From Acidimicrobiaceae bacterium (GTDB lineage Bacteria; Actinomycetota; Acidimicrobiia; Acidimicrobiales; Aldehydirespiratoraceae), in assembly GCA_026708645.1 (NCBI GenBank), contig JAPOUM010000016.1, forward strand, positions 1 through 54,474: 54,474 nucleotides of DNA, in the 5' to 3' direction. Under the pieces are notes generated by a model. The model was given only the letters and a program-made list of their open reading frames with translations, ran no database searches and was not told the origin of the DNA. The first letter of the stretch is position 1, and every line of letters starts with the position of its first letter. Positions 37,408 through 47,300 of this stretch are shown here, one piece after another. A program made the position numbers and the translations under genes.

Positions 37408-40400
37408 TTAGGAGGGCTTCGAGGCTCGGTGCAGGAAGCTGGCCATCTGCTGGCGGCTGGTGGGGTCCGCTGGACAGAATCTCAGAGGGTCTGTCGAGCA
37501 GCCGCTGGTGATCTCCGCCGCGGCCAGCGAGTCGATGCCGGCCTCATGGGCGTCGCCCTCCTCCGTCGCGTCGACGAATCCCGCTGACGGCGCCGCAGCG
37601 AGATCGAAGGCCCGAGTGAGGAACGTCGCCATCTGCCCCCGTGTCACCGCGTCCAGCGGGCAGTAGTTGGCAGGCTCGAGGCTGCAGCCCAGAGTCACCT
37701 TCAGCTCGGCGAGGCGATCCACGAAGGCCGCCCACCACAGCGAGGCGTCCACGTCGTCGAAGCGCGAGTCCTCGGAGGCATCGGGATCCTCGTCGTCGAT
37801 GATGCGCACGAGCAGGACGGCCATCTCCCACCGCAGTATGGGCTCAGCGGGGCAGAGACGTTCCTCTCCGCAGCCGGTGCCCTCGAAGACGCCCGCCGAG
37901 ATCAGCGAATTGAGCGCTTCGGCATGGACGGGCGCCGCATCTGCCAGGTCGGAGAACTCCTCGTCGGGATCGACGGCTGCCGCCGTCGGTTGAGAGGGCG
38001 GCGGCTGGGCGGGCCGAGACGGCGGAGGTTGCGACGACTGCGACGACCGAGACGGCCGCGACGGAGGAGGCAGCACAGGAGGTCTGGAAGGAGGCGAAGA
38101 CGGAGGAGGAGGGGGCGGAGGCTGCACGGCAGGCTGCACGGGCCGCACAGCCACGGGCCGCACAACCACTGGCTGCACAACCACAGGCTGCACAGCGCTG
38201 TCGTCGTCGGTGACTGTGACTACGACGCTGGCGACTTCGACGCTGATGTATTCGGTGGCAGAGGCGGGCCCGACGAGATGAACGATGAGGGCGTTGCGAT
38301 GGTCGCCGGGGTTGTCGATGTCGTCGTCGACGCCGGTGACGGTGACGGTCTGGGGAGTGTTGTAGTTGTCGGCGGTGAACGTCAGCCGCTCAGATGACGT
38401 GGGCGCCGTGGAGTCGTCGGGGCCGTCGATCAGTGCCGTGCCCGGGTCGCGGGAGCGGACTACGATTATCACGTCGGCGCTGGGTTGAGCATTCAACACG
38501 ACCGTGTACGTGTCGGTGCCCGCATTCTCGGCGACGAGTGTGCTGCTGCCGCTTTGTGAGATGGTCACAGCCGGGGTGCCCGTCGTCGGCGGCAAGTCTT
38601 TGATGGTCAAAGCGGCGGCTTTGTCGACTGAGCCGGCGAGGTCGAAGCCGACGGGTTCCAAAGCGCCGATGCCGACGTCGACTGGCTCATCGCTGGTTTC
38701 GATGCTGCTGTCGGTCTCTGCGGTCAAGGTGACGGTGACAGAACCCGCTGCTGGGCCTGTGAACTTGATCGTTGCCGCACCGCTGTTCAAGTTGGAGCAG
38801 GCCACGCCGGCCGGCGGCGAGGTCGGGCAGGCCAGCGTGTAATCCGCGCCCCTCGTGGCGGCGCCGTTGCCGGTGTTGAACGTCAACGGCACCGTCAGCG
38901 TCTCGCCGGCGACGAGGCTGCGGTTGAGTGCGAGCCTGTAGTCGATGGCGCCGCCTTCTGTGACGGAATCACCGGCGGCGCGTGACCATTCGACCACGGG
39001 AGTCTTGCGTTCGACGCAGGGCCGGGGCACTCTGCGGTCGTCATCGACGATCGTGATGGTCACGGGCGAGTCGGTCACCGTGACCACGTCTGCCAGGCCC
39101 GCGGGACGATGCAACACGATCGTGAAGGTCTCGTTGTCTTCGATGGCGCTGTCCGCGATCGTTGTGAGCGAGCCCGAGAATCTTGTCTGCCCGGCCCGGA
39201 TCCGAGCATTTTCGACCGAGTCGCTGAACAGGTTGAGAATCGGGAACACATCGTTGCGGCCCCCGCCGCGAGAAACGCCCGAGACCCTGGCAGTTCCGGG
39301 TCGCACTTCGACCGGCAGCTTTATGTCGTCGGCGTGCGTGCCCCCGAACAGTTTCACACTGACTTCGACCGAGCCGCCCTCAGTCACGCAGGTGGAAGCG
39401 ACGCTCAGCTGAGCCCGCAGGAGCGGCTTCGTGGCGGCAGTGCCCGAGATCGTCACCTCGACCGGATCGCCGAGATACAGAAGCGAGTCGGGGCCCGTGC
39501 CCGACGACTGGTCGCGCCATTTCAGAGTGAACGTCTCGTCGGGCTCGTCGATGCTGTCGCCGAGCACCGCCAGCTGCGCGCTGCCGCTGCGGCTGCCCTG
39601 GGGGATGGTGACCTGCACTTGGCGACGCGCGAAGTCTCGGGCGCCGAAAGTGGCGCTGCCGTCGACGACGCTCACCGGCAAGGTGTATTCACGGCTCGCC
39701 ACGCCGTCGAGCAGCGTGGCCGTCACTACGACATGGGCGCCCTCACGAGTGGTGGCCTCGAGGCCGGAGGCGCCAGAAACCGACAGCCTGGCACGCGGCG
39801 CGCTGTCCGAAGAAGACCCGGAGTGGCCGCGCAGGTGCAGATCCCAGGAATTGAGCTTGCTGCGATAGAGGTCCTCGAAACGACGATCGTCGCTCGGGCG
39901 ACGCGGCACACCGTTGGATACCGTGTCGGTGATCCGCAGAGTCCAAGTGCCCTCGGGATCCTCTCCCAAGAAGGCGTTCGACGCAAAGAGCATCCCGTCG
40001 GGCCTGTTGGACTGAGACCGCGGGAAATCGCAGTCGGGGAAGTAATATTCGCCGACCTGCAAGCCGTAGCAGTGATCGCGGTGGCCGATCGGCTCGATCA
40101 GCGTCGATGTCGTGCCGCTGGGTGAAACGACCTCTATCCGCAGATCCCTCCCGAACTGCGAGCTTATGTCCAGGTTCACCGAGAGGTGTTCGATGAAGTC
40201 GATGGCGGCGCCCGACGGCACTTCCAGGCTGTGCTCCAGCGCCGTGCCGTCGTTGGGGATCAAGGCTGCGACCCCCGAGGGGAAGCCCTGTTTCGGCAGC
40301 CTTATCTCGCCTGAGGAGACCGTCTGCGTCAGCTCCGCCGGCAGCCGCTGCCATCGCAGGGCCGCAGCCACGGCGGCGGACGCGTCCACCACGCCGAAGC

Positions 40401-41709
40401 CGTAGTGATGGTTGAAGTTGTAGCTCGAGCTGCTCGAACCGTACTTGACGCCGCCCGTGCGCCAGCCCGAATGGCTCGAATGGTTCTTCTGCGCGGTGCC
40501 TGCGAGGAGCAGCTTGACGTCGCGCCAGCTGAGATACGGGTTGGCGCTGCGGACCAGGGCGATCACGCCCGACACTTGCGGGGCCGCTGCGCTGGTCTTG
40601 CCGAACACTGCGTAGAGGTTGTCACCGGTGGGCGCCAGCAGCTGGTTGTCGTCGTCTGCGGCGTCGCCTTCGGAGGGCGCGCACATCCACAGGCCCGAAC
40701 CGATGTTGGAGTACGAGGCATGCACGCCGTCGTCGTCGACAGCGCACACCGCCAGCGCCGCCGGATGAGCGTGGCGCTCGTTGATGTTCACCTGTCCCGA
40801 GCCTGCGAGCGAGGTTCGTCCGTTTCCGGACGAGAACACATAGAGCGAGCCCAAGCCGCCGAATCCGCTGGTCCTGCCTTGCTCGAGGGCGTTCCAAGCG
40901 GCGCTTGAGATCCGCTGGTAGGGCGGATCGTCGCTCCCGCCGAAGCTCCCGTTGTAGACGGCCACCACCGTTGCGTTGCGTTTCAGCGCGTCGCTGAGAC
41001 TCGCCGGGGAAGCGACCACGTTGTAGTTGAAAAGGGTGGCTCGGGGCGCCACGCCGCGTCCCCCGACTTCGTTGTCGCGTGCCGCTATCACGCCGGCTAC
41101 GGAGGTGCCGTGGCCGGTGGGGCCTTCACCGGCTGAAGTGCCCGTGTAGTCGATCGAGCGGCTGAGGTCGACGTTGTCGACGATGTCGTGATGATCGGGG
41201 TTCCAAGTCTCGTCGAGCACCGCGACATTGACGTTGGCGCCTTTGCTGGTCGCCCAGGCGTTGCCGATGTTTATGTCGCCGCCGGCCGGGGCCGAGCCCA
41301 GCCGCCGGTCGAAGGAGCGCGCCTTGTCGAGGTGCCACAGGCATCCCGACAACTCGTCGGACAGCCAAGCCTCGAATTCCTGGCATTCGAGGCCGACCTC
41401 GCCGCGGTAGAGAATCGGTGCATTGGGCGCGACTGCTTGGGCGACTTCCGTCGCTGACGGCTCGGGCAGCTCTGAGAGCTCGGACAGTGCAGCGGCTGTT
41501 TGCGATTCAAACGGTGCAGGCAGTGCATGCAGTGCAGAAGGGGCGGACGGCTCTGCGGGGAGCTGTGCGGCGGACTGCGGCGCAGCGGAGTGTCCGTCTC
41601 CGGCGGCGAGCGCGGCGAGCAGGGCCACGGACATCGCTAACAGCAAGCCTGAGAGCCACAGCGCGCCCGCTCTCAGGGTCGAGGTGCTCAAAACCCCTTC
41701 GGCGGGCAT
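37408..41709 (-). CDS. SLH-anchored subtilisin-like serine protease with P-domain and Calx-beta repeats
   Basis: 1,433 residues. Signal segment (LWLSGLLLAMSVALLAALAAG, 18-38) and propeptide-like linker; S8 catalytic domain about 140-460 with Asp in VAVLDETWNP (motif unusual: ETW follows the Asp), His in GPTGHGTSVAGVIA, Asn in YNGSFGG and Ser in GKTSAAAPQVSG. A convertase P-domain follows (LEHSLEVPSGAAIDFIEHLSVNL...EGTWTLRITDTVSNG...LNSWDLHLRG). Then come about four Calx-beta domains, an Ig-like domain, a Pro/Ser/Arg linker of about 60 residues, and three SLH repeats at the C-terminus (about 37.43-37.96 kb), each with a Cys pair. Likely a surface protease. ATG 41709; poly-G tract and tandem repeats lie upstream. 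Confidence 0.93.
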   Translation of the reverse strand: MPAEGVLSTSTLRAGALWLSGLLLAMSVALLAALAAGDGHSAAPQSAAQLPAEPSAPSALHALPAPFESQTAAALSELSELPEPSATEVAQAVAPNAPILYRGEVGLECQEFEAWLSDELSGCLWHLDKARSFDRRLGSAPAGGDINIGNAWATSKGANVNVAVLDETWNPDHHDIVDNVDLSRSIDYTGTSAGEGPTGHGTSVAGVIAARDNEVGGRGVAPRATLFNYNVVASPASLSDALKRNATVVAVYNGSFGGSDDPPYQRISSAAWNALEQGRTSGFGGLGSLYVFSSGNGRTSLAGSGQVNINERHAHPAALAVCAVDDDGVHASYSNIGSGLWMCAPSEGDAADDDNQLLAPTGDNLYAVFGKTSAAAPQVSGVIALVRSANPYLSWRDVKLLLAGTAQKNHSSHSGWRTGGVKYGSSSSSYNFNHHYGFGVVDASAAVAAALRWQRLPAELTQTVSSGEIRLPKQGFPSGVAALIPNDGTALEHSLEVPSGAAIDFIEHLSVNLDISSQFGRDLRIEVVSPSGTTSTLIEPIGHRDHCYGLQVGEYYFPDCDFPRSQSNRPDGMLFASNAFLGEDPEGTWTLRITDTVSNGVPRRPSDDRRFEDLYRSKLNSWDLHLRGHSGSSSDSAPRARLSVSGASGLEATTREGAHVVVTATLLDGVASREYTLPVSVVDGSATFGARDFARRQVQVTIPQGSRSGSAQLAVLGDSIDEPDETFTLKWRDQSSGTGPDSLLYLGDPVEVTISGTAATKPLLRAQLSVASTCVTEGGSVEVSVKLFGGTHADDIKLPVEVRPGTARVSGVSRGGGRNDVFPILNLFSDSVENARIRAGQTRFSGSLTTIADSAIEDNETFTIVLHRPAGLADVVTVTDSPVTITIVDDDRRVPRPCVERKTPVVEWSRAAGDSVTEGGAIDYRLALNRSLVAGETLTVPLTFNTGNGAATRGADYTLACPTSPPAGVACSNLNSGAATIKFTGPAAGSVTVTLTAETDSSIETSDEPVDVGIGALEPVGFDLAGSVDKAAALTIKDLPPTTGTPAVTISQSGSSTLVAENAGTDTYTVVLNAQPSADVIIVVRSRDPGTALIDGPDDSTAPTSSERLTFTADNYNTPQTVTVTGVDDDIDNPGDHRNALIVHLVGPASATEYISVEVASVVVTVTDDDSAVQPVVVQPVVVRPVAVRPVQPAVQPPPPPPPSSPPSRPPVLPPPSRPSRSSQSSQPPPSRPAQPPPSQPTAAAVDPDEEFSDLADAAPVHAEALNSLISAGVFEGTGCGEERLCPAEPILRWEMAVLLVRIIDDEDPDASEDSRFDDVDASLWWAAFVDRLAELKVTLGCSLEPANYCPLDAVTRGQMATFLTRAFDLAAAPSAGFVDATEEGDAHEAGIDSLAAAEITSGCSTDPLRFCPADPTSRQQMASFLHRASKPS

Positions 41710-41776
41710 CTATACGCCCTCTTTGCGTTGCCGGACGAGTCGGGGCGCAGAAAGTGCCGGGGGCTGATTGGGGCCA

Positions 41777-41786
41777 CCCCCCCCCC
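41777..41786. repeat. Homopolymer of 10 C upstream of the subtilase gene
   Basis: Ten consecutive C, that is poly-G in the sense of the protease gene, 67 bp before its ATG. Placement relative to the start is like that of the 14-C run at 25696-25709 before another SLH protein. Confidence 0.85.
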
Positions 41787-41830
41787 GCAGTGATTGCCGG
41801 TCGCTTCTCGGCATCCCTGCGAAGTCACAC

Positions 41831-41896
41831 GAACCTCTGTCTCCATAAGAACCTCTGTCTCAAAGAACCTCTGTCTCAAAGAACCTCTGTCTCACG
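41831..41896. repeat. 16-bp tandem repeat, four copies, upstream of the subtilase gene
   Basis: Units GAACCTCTGTCTCAAA start at 41831 (18-bp variant), 41849, 41865 and 41881. The two central copies are identical. They lie 120-190 bp 5' of the protease start and just past the 3' end of the SRPBCC lipoprotein gene. Possible multi-site operator or a slippage locus. Confidence 0.9.
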
Positions 41897-41915
41897 GAAG
41901 GAGACTCGCCTCACA

Positions 41916-41951
41916 TTCATAAGCGTATGCGCGTTCATAGGCGTATGCGCG
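41916..41951. repeat. 18-bp tandem duplication
   Basis: TTCATARGCGTATGCGCG at 41916-41933 and 41934-41951, differing at one base (A/G). GCGTATGCGC contains the palindrome GCATACGC-like core. Forms a second repeat block in the same 276-bp intergenic region. Confidence 0.88.
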
Positions 41952-41985
41952 GCGGGGTGGTGGGCCCGCCGACGCAACGGCGAGG

Positions 41986-42606
41986 TCAGAAGCGTCTCTC
42001 CACTTCGGCCTTGAACTCCTGGTTGAAGAGGCTGTAGGAGCCTGTGAGAAGTTCGGCGAGCAGCGGCGCAGGAAGGTCGGCGTTGTCGCCGGTGAGCTGG
42101 TCGGTCTGCACGAAAAGGGTGGAGTCGCCGTCGGTGCTGTGAACTATGAAACGGTGGTCGTCGACGATTCCGGGGGCGAAGGCGATCTCGTCGGACCAGC
42201 TGAAGGAGTGCCCGTCATCCCACGACAGCACATGGGGGAACTCGGTCGCGACGCCCTCGTTCAGGTAGACGGCGACTCCCTCGCCGCCGTCCTCGAGTTC
42301 TCCGGAGACGCCCTGAAGGGTGCTGCTCCATTCGGGCATCGCCTCGAAGTCGGTGAGCACCTCCCACACCTGCTCGGGCTCGGCTTCGATCACGACCTCT
42401 GTGTAGACCAGCAGCGAGCCGTCGTCCTGAGGCCTGATCTCAGCGAGCGCGCGGCTCGGATCAAGCGGCGACTCAGTGCGTTGATAGGGGCTTTCGTCGT
42501 CGCCGCCGCAGGCTGTCAGCAGCAGCAACAGCACGCTCAGTGCCGCTAAGAGCGTCCGGGCGGACGTCTTGCTGGATGCATTCCTCGGTCTCAAAGCATC
42601 CTTCAT
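41986..42606 (-). CDS. SRPBCC/START-like lipoprotein
   Basis: 206 residues. Lipoprotein signal peptide with a hydrophobic core AALSVLLLLL and lipobox LTAC, Cys33. The mature part resembles polyketide-cyclase/START-type ligand-binding domains: LLVYTEVVIEAEPEQVWEVLTDFEAMPEWSSTLQGVSG is the typical first strand and helix of SRPBCC proteins. The C-terminal helix is LLAELLTGSYSLFNQEFKAEVERRF. ATG 42606 has a perfect AGGAGGTGTC. It probably binds a hydrophobic ligand outside the membrane, which is inference. Unlinked by spacing to its neighbours (276 bp and 216 bp). Confidence 0.85.
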   Translation of the reverse strand: MKDALRPRNASSKTSARTLLAALSVLLLLLTACGGDDESPYQRTESPLDPSRALAEIRPQDDGSLLVYTEVVIEAEPEQVWEVLTDFEAMPEWSSTLQGVSGELEDGGEGVAVYLNEGVATEFPHVLSWDDGHSFSWSDEIAFAPGIVDDHRFIVHSTDGDSTLFVQTDQLTGDNADLPAPLLAELLTGSYSLFNQEFKAEVERRF

Positions 42607-42822
42607 CTGAACGACACCTCCTGTTTCTGTAGTTTCTCGGCGGCGTCGCCGCGTCCAGCTTGTTCTCAGCCCATGCTACCGGCAACGTCGCTGCCGGCAG
42701 CATGGCCGGCGACGGCAGCCACCGTGAGGCGTTCGCAGACACCGGTTCCGGGACTCTTGAGACAGGCGGGCTGAGCGTGCTCGGACACGGCCCGCGGCAA
42801 CGGCGCCCGGCCTCCATCGCGG

Positions 42823-44277
42823 TCAGGAACCGCAGAAGTGCGACCAGACCGCTTCGGAACGGGCGGGGCCGATCCCGGAGACCGCCTGCAGGTCGGCTCG
42901 GCGCCGGAACGGCTGCGCCTCTACCAGCCGGGCTGCGAGCACCCGGCCGATCCCGGAGACTGCCTGGTAGTCGGCGGCGCTGCGGCCGGCGATCACGCAA
43001 TCCCGAGGAGCGGGCGTCGCTGCGGGCGGAACGGCTGTCGTGGACGGCGCGACCCGCTCGGCAGGCTCGAAATCGGGCGATCCGGCGCCGCATCCTGCCA
43101 GAGTGGCGCTCAAGGCGTCGGCCTCGGCCTGATCGACCGCCAAACCCCAGTCGGCTTTGACGGCCACGGTGGTGACAGCCAAAAAGCAGCGGCCCTGCGC
43201 CGTGACTCTGTATCCGCCGCCGCAAGCCGACGACGAGGCAATGTCGGCGTCGGACCATTCCGATATGTCGTCTGCACCCTTGGACTGGTTAACGCAGGCA
43301 CGAGACGCCACATGATTGGACGGATCCTGACTGAAACGCTGCTTCTTGCCGCTCGACCAGTCCCTGCCGCCGGATTCATGCGCCTCAAGCAATGCCACTA
43401 CATGATCGACGTTGCAGGTGTCGATACGGGTCCCCGTATAAGGATCAACCGACCCGACCGCGCCGCGGCAAAGACCACTGTTGTGGGGCCCCCACTCATC
43501 TCGGGCGTAACCCGCCCCAACCTCAGCAGCGACCGGCAACTCCACTTGCGGCAGCGAGACCACCGGCACTGACGCAACCGGCGCCGACGCAGTGGGAACC
43601 ACCACCGACGGCAAAGAAGTCGTCGTGACAGGCGCCGGAACCTCCGCAGGCGGCGCAGAAGTCGTCGTGACAGGCGGCGCCGTGGTGGTGACGACCGCCG
43701 ACGTGGCGGCAGTCGCCGAAACCTCCGCAGACGGCGCAGAAGAAGTCGTCGTGACGGTCACTGCAGCCGCCGCAGGCGCCAGAGAAGTCGTCGTGGCAGG
43801 CGCCGCCGACGGCTGAGAGGTCGTCGAAGCATCCACCGCAGGCAACGTCGAGGAGGCCGGAATCGATTCTTCAGCAACCGGCGCAGACGGAACAGAAATG
43901 TCAGACGCCGACACCGACGGCGACTCGCCCTCTGCAGCCTCGGCGCTGGGCACCGTCGCCGTCGGCACAGAAACCTCTGCAGGCGCCGACACAGTCGGCG
44001 AAGGCGCTGCGTCTTCGGTCTCGGTTGCAGCAGCAGCGGCGGCGGGCGGCGCCTGCTCTGACGATGTTGACGTTTCTGTGCCGTCAGTCGGAGCGCAGGC
44101 CACAGCACCGGCGAGCGAAACCACGATCAAAGTGCGAGCCGCTCGACCGAACCGCAGCGAACATCGAGCCCCGCCGCGCGGAACACGGCCCCCACAAGAA
44201 GCAATGCCTGAGGAAGCAATGCCTGAGGATTGCCATAGTGTCATTGCCTTGACGCTAGCCGTCGAGACGACTCGCAT
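42823..44277 (-). CDS. Secreted lipoprotein nuclease: HNH/GmrSD-C-like domain plus helix-hairpin-helix
   Basis: 484 residues. N-terminal Arg-rich leader then TM segment with lipobox GAVAC (Cys61 from ATG 44277; ATG 44244 would shorten it). Residues 65-250 are a long Thr/Ser/Ala/Pro/Val linker with TTTS repeats, probably glycosylated or wall-spanning. Residues about 258-350 match extracellular HNH nucleases of the DUF1524/GmrSD-C type: GTRIDTCNVDHVVALLEAH supplies the DH...H metal and base residues, followed by KKQRFSQDPSNHVASRACVNQSKG. The tail (SAADYQAVSGIGRVLAARLVEAQPFRRRADLQAVSGIGPARSEAVW) is a ComEA-like double HhH, which binds DNA non-specifically. An extracellular DNA-degrading or DNA-uptake role is plausible. 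Confidence 0.85.
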   Translation of the reverse strand: MRVVSTASVKAMTLWQSSGIASSGIASCGGRVPRGGARCSLRFGRAARTLIVVSLAGAVACAPTDGTETSTSSEQAPPAAAAAATETEDAAPSPTVSAPAEVSVPTATVPSAEAAEGESPSVSASDISVPSAPVAEESIPASSTLPAVDASTTSQPSAAPATTTSLAPAAAAVTVTTTSSAPSAEVSATAATSAVVTTTAPPVTTTSAPPAEVPAPVTTTSLPSVVVPTASAPVASVPVVSLPQVELPVAAEVGAGYARDEWGPHNSGLCRGAVGSVDPYTGTRIDTCNVDHVVALLEAHESGGRDWSSGKKQRFSQDPSNHVASRACVNQSKGADDISEWSDADIASSSACGGGYRVTAQGRCFLAVTTVAVKADWGLAVDQAEADALSATLAGCGAGSPDFEPAERVAPSTTAVPPAATPAPRDCVIAGRSAADYQAVSGIGRVLAARLVEAQPFRRRADLQAVSGIGPARSEAVWSHFCGS

Positions 44278-44349
44278 CGTTCACCACCACCGACCAGAAC
44301 TCCCGCAGCCCCCGAACTCCCTGCGAAGCAAAATAAGGGCTTGCCTGTG

Positions 44350-44397
44350 TTTTATTGTGGCGGTGTTTGATTGTGGCGGTGTTTTATTGTGGCGGTT
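44350..44397. repeat. 16-bp tandem repeat, three copies, spanning the stop codon of the giant gene
   Basis: Coding-strand unit CCGCCACAATAAAACA at 44397-44382, 44381-44366 (ATC for ATA) and 44365-44350. The TAA stop at 44386-44384 lies in the first unit, so the other two are 3' UTR. The 106-bp gap to the nuclease gene is otherwise featureless. Confidence 0.9.
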
Positions 44398-47300
44398 CGG
44401 GGTCGAAGTGTCGGGTTGCGCGGGTGATCATGGTGGCTGCTTCTTGGCGGCTGATGGGCTGATCGGGGCAGAAGCTCAACGGTTCGCTGGCGCAGCCGGT
44501 GGTGATGCCTGCTGCGTAGAGGGCGTCGACGGCCGCGGCATGCGGGTTGTCGGCGGTGTCGACGAATCCGGCGGGGTCGGCGTCGGGGAGGTTGTGGGCG
44601 GCGACGATGAGCCGGGCTGCTTGGGCTCGGGTCAGCACGTCTCTGATGCATGAGTCGTCGTCGGTGTCGCCGCTGTCGTCGCAGACTGTGGCGACGCCGA
44701 GCTCGGCGAGGCGCGTCAGGTAAGGCGCCCACCAGTCTTCGGTTGCTTCATCGCTGGCGTCGGCGCCTTCTGTTCCGCTGCCGGAGGCTTCACCGTCTTC
44801 GCCGGGTGTTGCCTCGTCGGGAGTTGCTGTTTCGCTTTCGGAGGCTTCACCGCTGTCTGGGGTCTCGGTTTCGGGGGTTTCTGTGTTGGTGTCGGGTGTT
44901 TGTCGATTGTCGAATAGTCGTGCGAGTATGACTGCGAATTCCCAGGTGGTGACGGGTTGCTGCGGACATAGCCGGTCTTCGGTGCAGCCGACGCCGTCGA
45001 GTGTTCCGTCTTCGGTGAGTTCCGTGAGCAGTTCGCGATGCACGGGTGAGGCGGTGTCGAGGTCTGCGAACACCGGCCCGGTTTCGGTTTCATCGAGTGT
45101 GACCTCTTCAGACGACGATTCTTCGGTGTCGCCGGCTGCGACGTGTTGTGCTGTTCTGGCGATGAGGCTGGCGAATTGCTGCAGCGTGATCATCTGGTCG
45201 GGACAGTAGTTCAACGGTTCGCTGCTGCAGCCGTTGGTGATCCCTGCCGCGTGGAGTGCGTTGATCGCCGCGGCGTAAGCAGCGTCTTGTGGCACGTCGG
45301 CGAACACGGTCCGCCCGGGATCGGGCAGCCCGAAAGCGGTGGCGATGTAGTAAGCGGCCTGGGCGCGGGTGAGCTGCTCGTCGCCGCAGCCGTCGCCGCT
45401 GTCACAGCTGTCGGTGAGGCCGAGTTCTGTGAGACGCTCCAGGTACGCCGCCCGCCACGCTTCGCCGCCGGTACCGTCGCCGTCGTTGTCGGTTTCGTCG
45501 CCGTCTGGCGTGTCGCCGGTTTCTGTCGCGTCGGGAGCTCTTCCGGGGTCTGTCTGGTCGCTGTCGCCGGTTTCGCCGCTGTCTGGGTCTGTTTGTTTGT
45601 CGTCGTTGTCTGGTTGATTGTTTTTGTCGAGTTGGCGCTGGAGTATGACAGCTAGCTGCCAGCGGGTGAGGGGCTGTTGCGGGCAGAGCTGGTCGTCGCC
45701 ACAGCCGACGTTTTCGAGGGTTCCGTCTTCGGTGAGCCCGGTGACGGCTTCGCGGTGGGTGTCGGAGGTGTCTTTGAGGTCCTCGAAGTCTGTGTCGGTC
45801 TCGGTCTCGGATTCGGGGTCCAACTCTTGCTCGGTGTCAGTGTCGGGTTCGGGCTCTGTGTCGGTGCCAGTGCCGGGTTCCGGTATCGGGGTCGTCGTCG
45901 ACGGCGGCGGCGGGGGTGGTGGTGGTGGTGGTGGTGGGGTTACCGGAGGCGTGACCGGCGTGATCGGCGGGGTTGGCGGGGTTGGCGGGGTTGGTGTCAC
46001 CGGCGTAACAGGCGTAACAGGCGTAACAGGCGTGACAGGCGGCGGGGGTGGGGGGTCGTTGTCGATGATGGCGACGGCGACGCTGCTGGGCGTGCCGGCT
46101 GTGTATCCGTCGGGGAGCGTGCCGAGCCCGATGGTGAGCGTCTCAGACGGTTCGTCGATGTTGTCGTCGGTCGCGGCGAGCGTGACGCTGCCTGAGGACG
46201 CTGAGCGGGTGACGGTGACGGAGGCGGCTGAGAGGTTGTAGTCCGCGGCTACGGCGCTGCCGTTCACGACGGTGAGCGGGATGGTCACGTTGGTTGCGGC
46301 GGCTTCGGCGAGCGTGACGGTGACAGTGAGCGTGCCGCCCTCAGTCACGCTGCCGTTGTTGCTGACCGCGAGTGTGACGGCGGTGGCGGGGGTGGCGGGC
46401 GCGTCGACGACGGTGAAGGCGGCGGTGTCGTCGCTGGTTGTGGTTCCGCCGTCGAGGCCTGACGCGGTGAGAGTGCCGAGCCCGATGTTCACGGTCTCAC
46501 CGGTTTCTGTGGCGGCGTCGTCAACAGCGGTCAATGTGATCGTGACGGATCGTGCTGCTGCTGCGCCGCCGGTGAAAGTCACGGTCGCGTTGCCGCTGTT
46601 CAGGCTCGCGCAGGCCACGCCTGTCGGCGACGGGGCGGGGCAGGCGAGCGTGTAGTCGCTGCCTCTGGTGGCGGCGCCGCTTCCAGTGTTGAACGTCAGC
46701 GGCACCCTCAAACTCTCTCCGGCGGTCAGGGCGCGTCCGAGTGTGAGCGTGTGATCCAGCGCGCCGCCTTCTGTGAGCGTCGTTCCGGCTTGGCGTGTGA
46801 GCGTGACCGTGGTGGCGTCGCCGTCGGTGATGGTGACCGTGACGCTGGAGGGGGTGCCTGTGGTGTATCCCTGCGGCAGTGCTGCGAGCTGCAGGGTGAG
46901 CGTCTCTGAGGGTTCGTCGATGCTGTCGTCTGTCGCGGTGAAAGTCGCTGTGCCTGCGCTCTGCCCGGCAGTGACGGTGATGCCGGCGGGGGCTGTGTAA
47001 TCCGCGGCGACGGCAGTGACGGGCGTCGCCACGACCGGGATCGTCACGTTGGCTGTCGCGGGTGCGGCCAGGGTGGCGGTGACTGTCAAGTTCTGGCCTT
47101 CTGCGACGCTGCCGCTGCTTGCGGTGAATGCGACGGCGGTGCTCGTGGGTGTGTCGTCGTCTGTGACGGTGACGCTGCTGCGCGAGTTCGACACGGACAC
47201 GCTGTAATCGGTCCCGGAACGCAAAGCCAGCCCGACTGTGCTGCCGGGCTCGGCGATGCTGTCATTAGTGGTGGGCACGCTGTAGGAGACTCGCGTGTCG

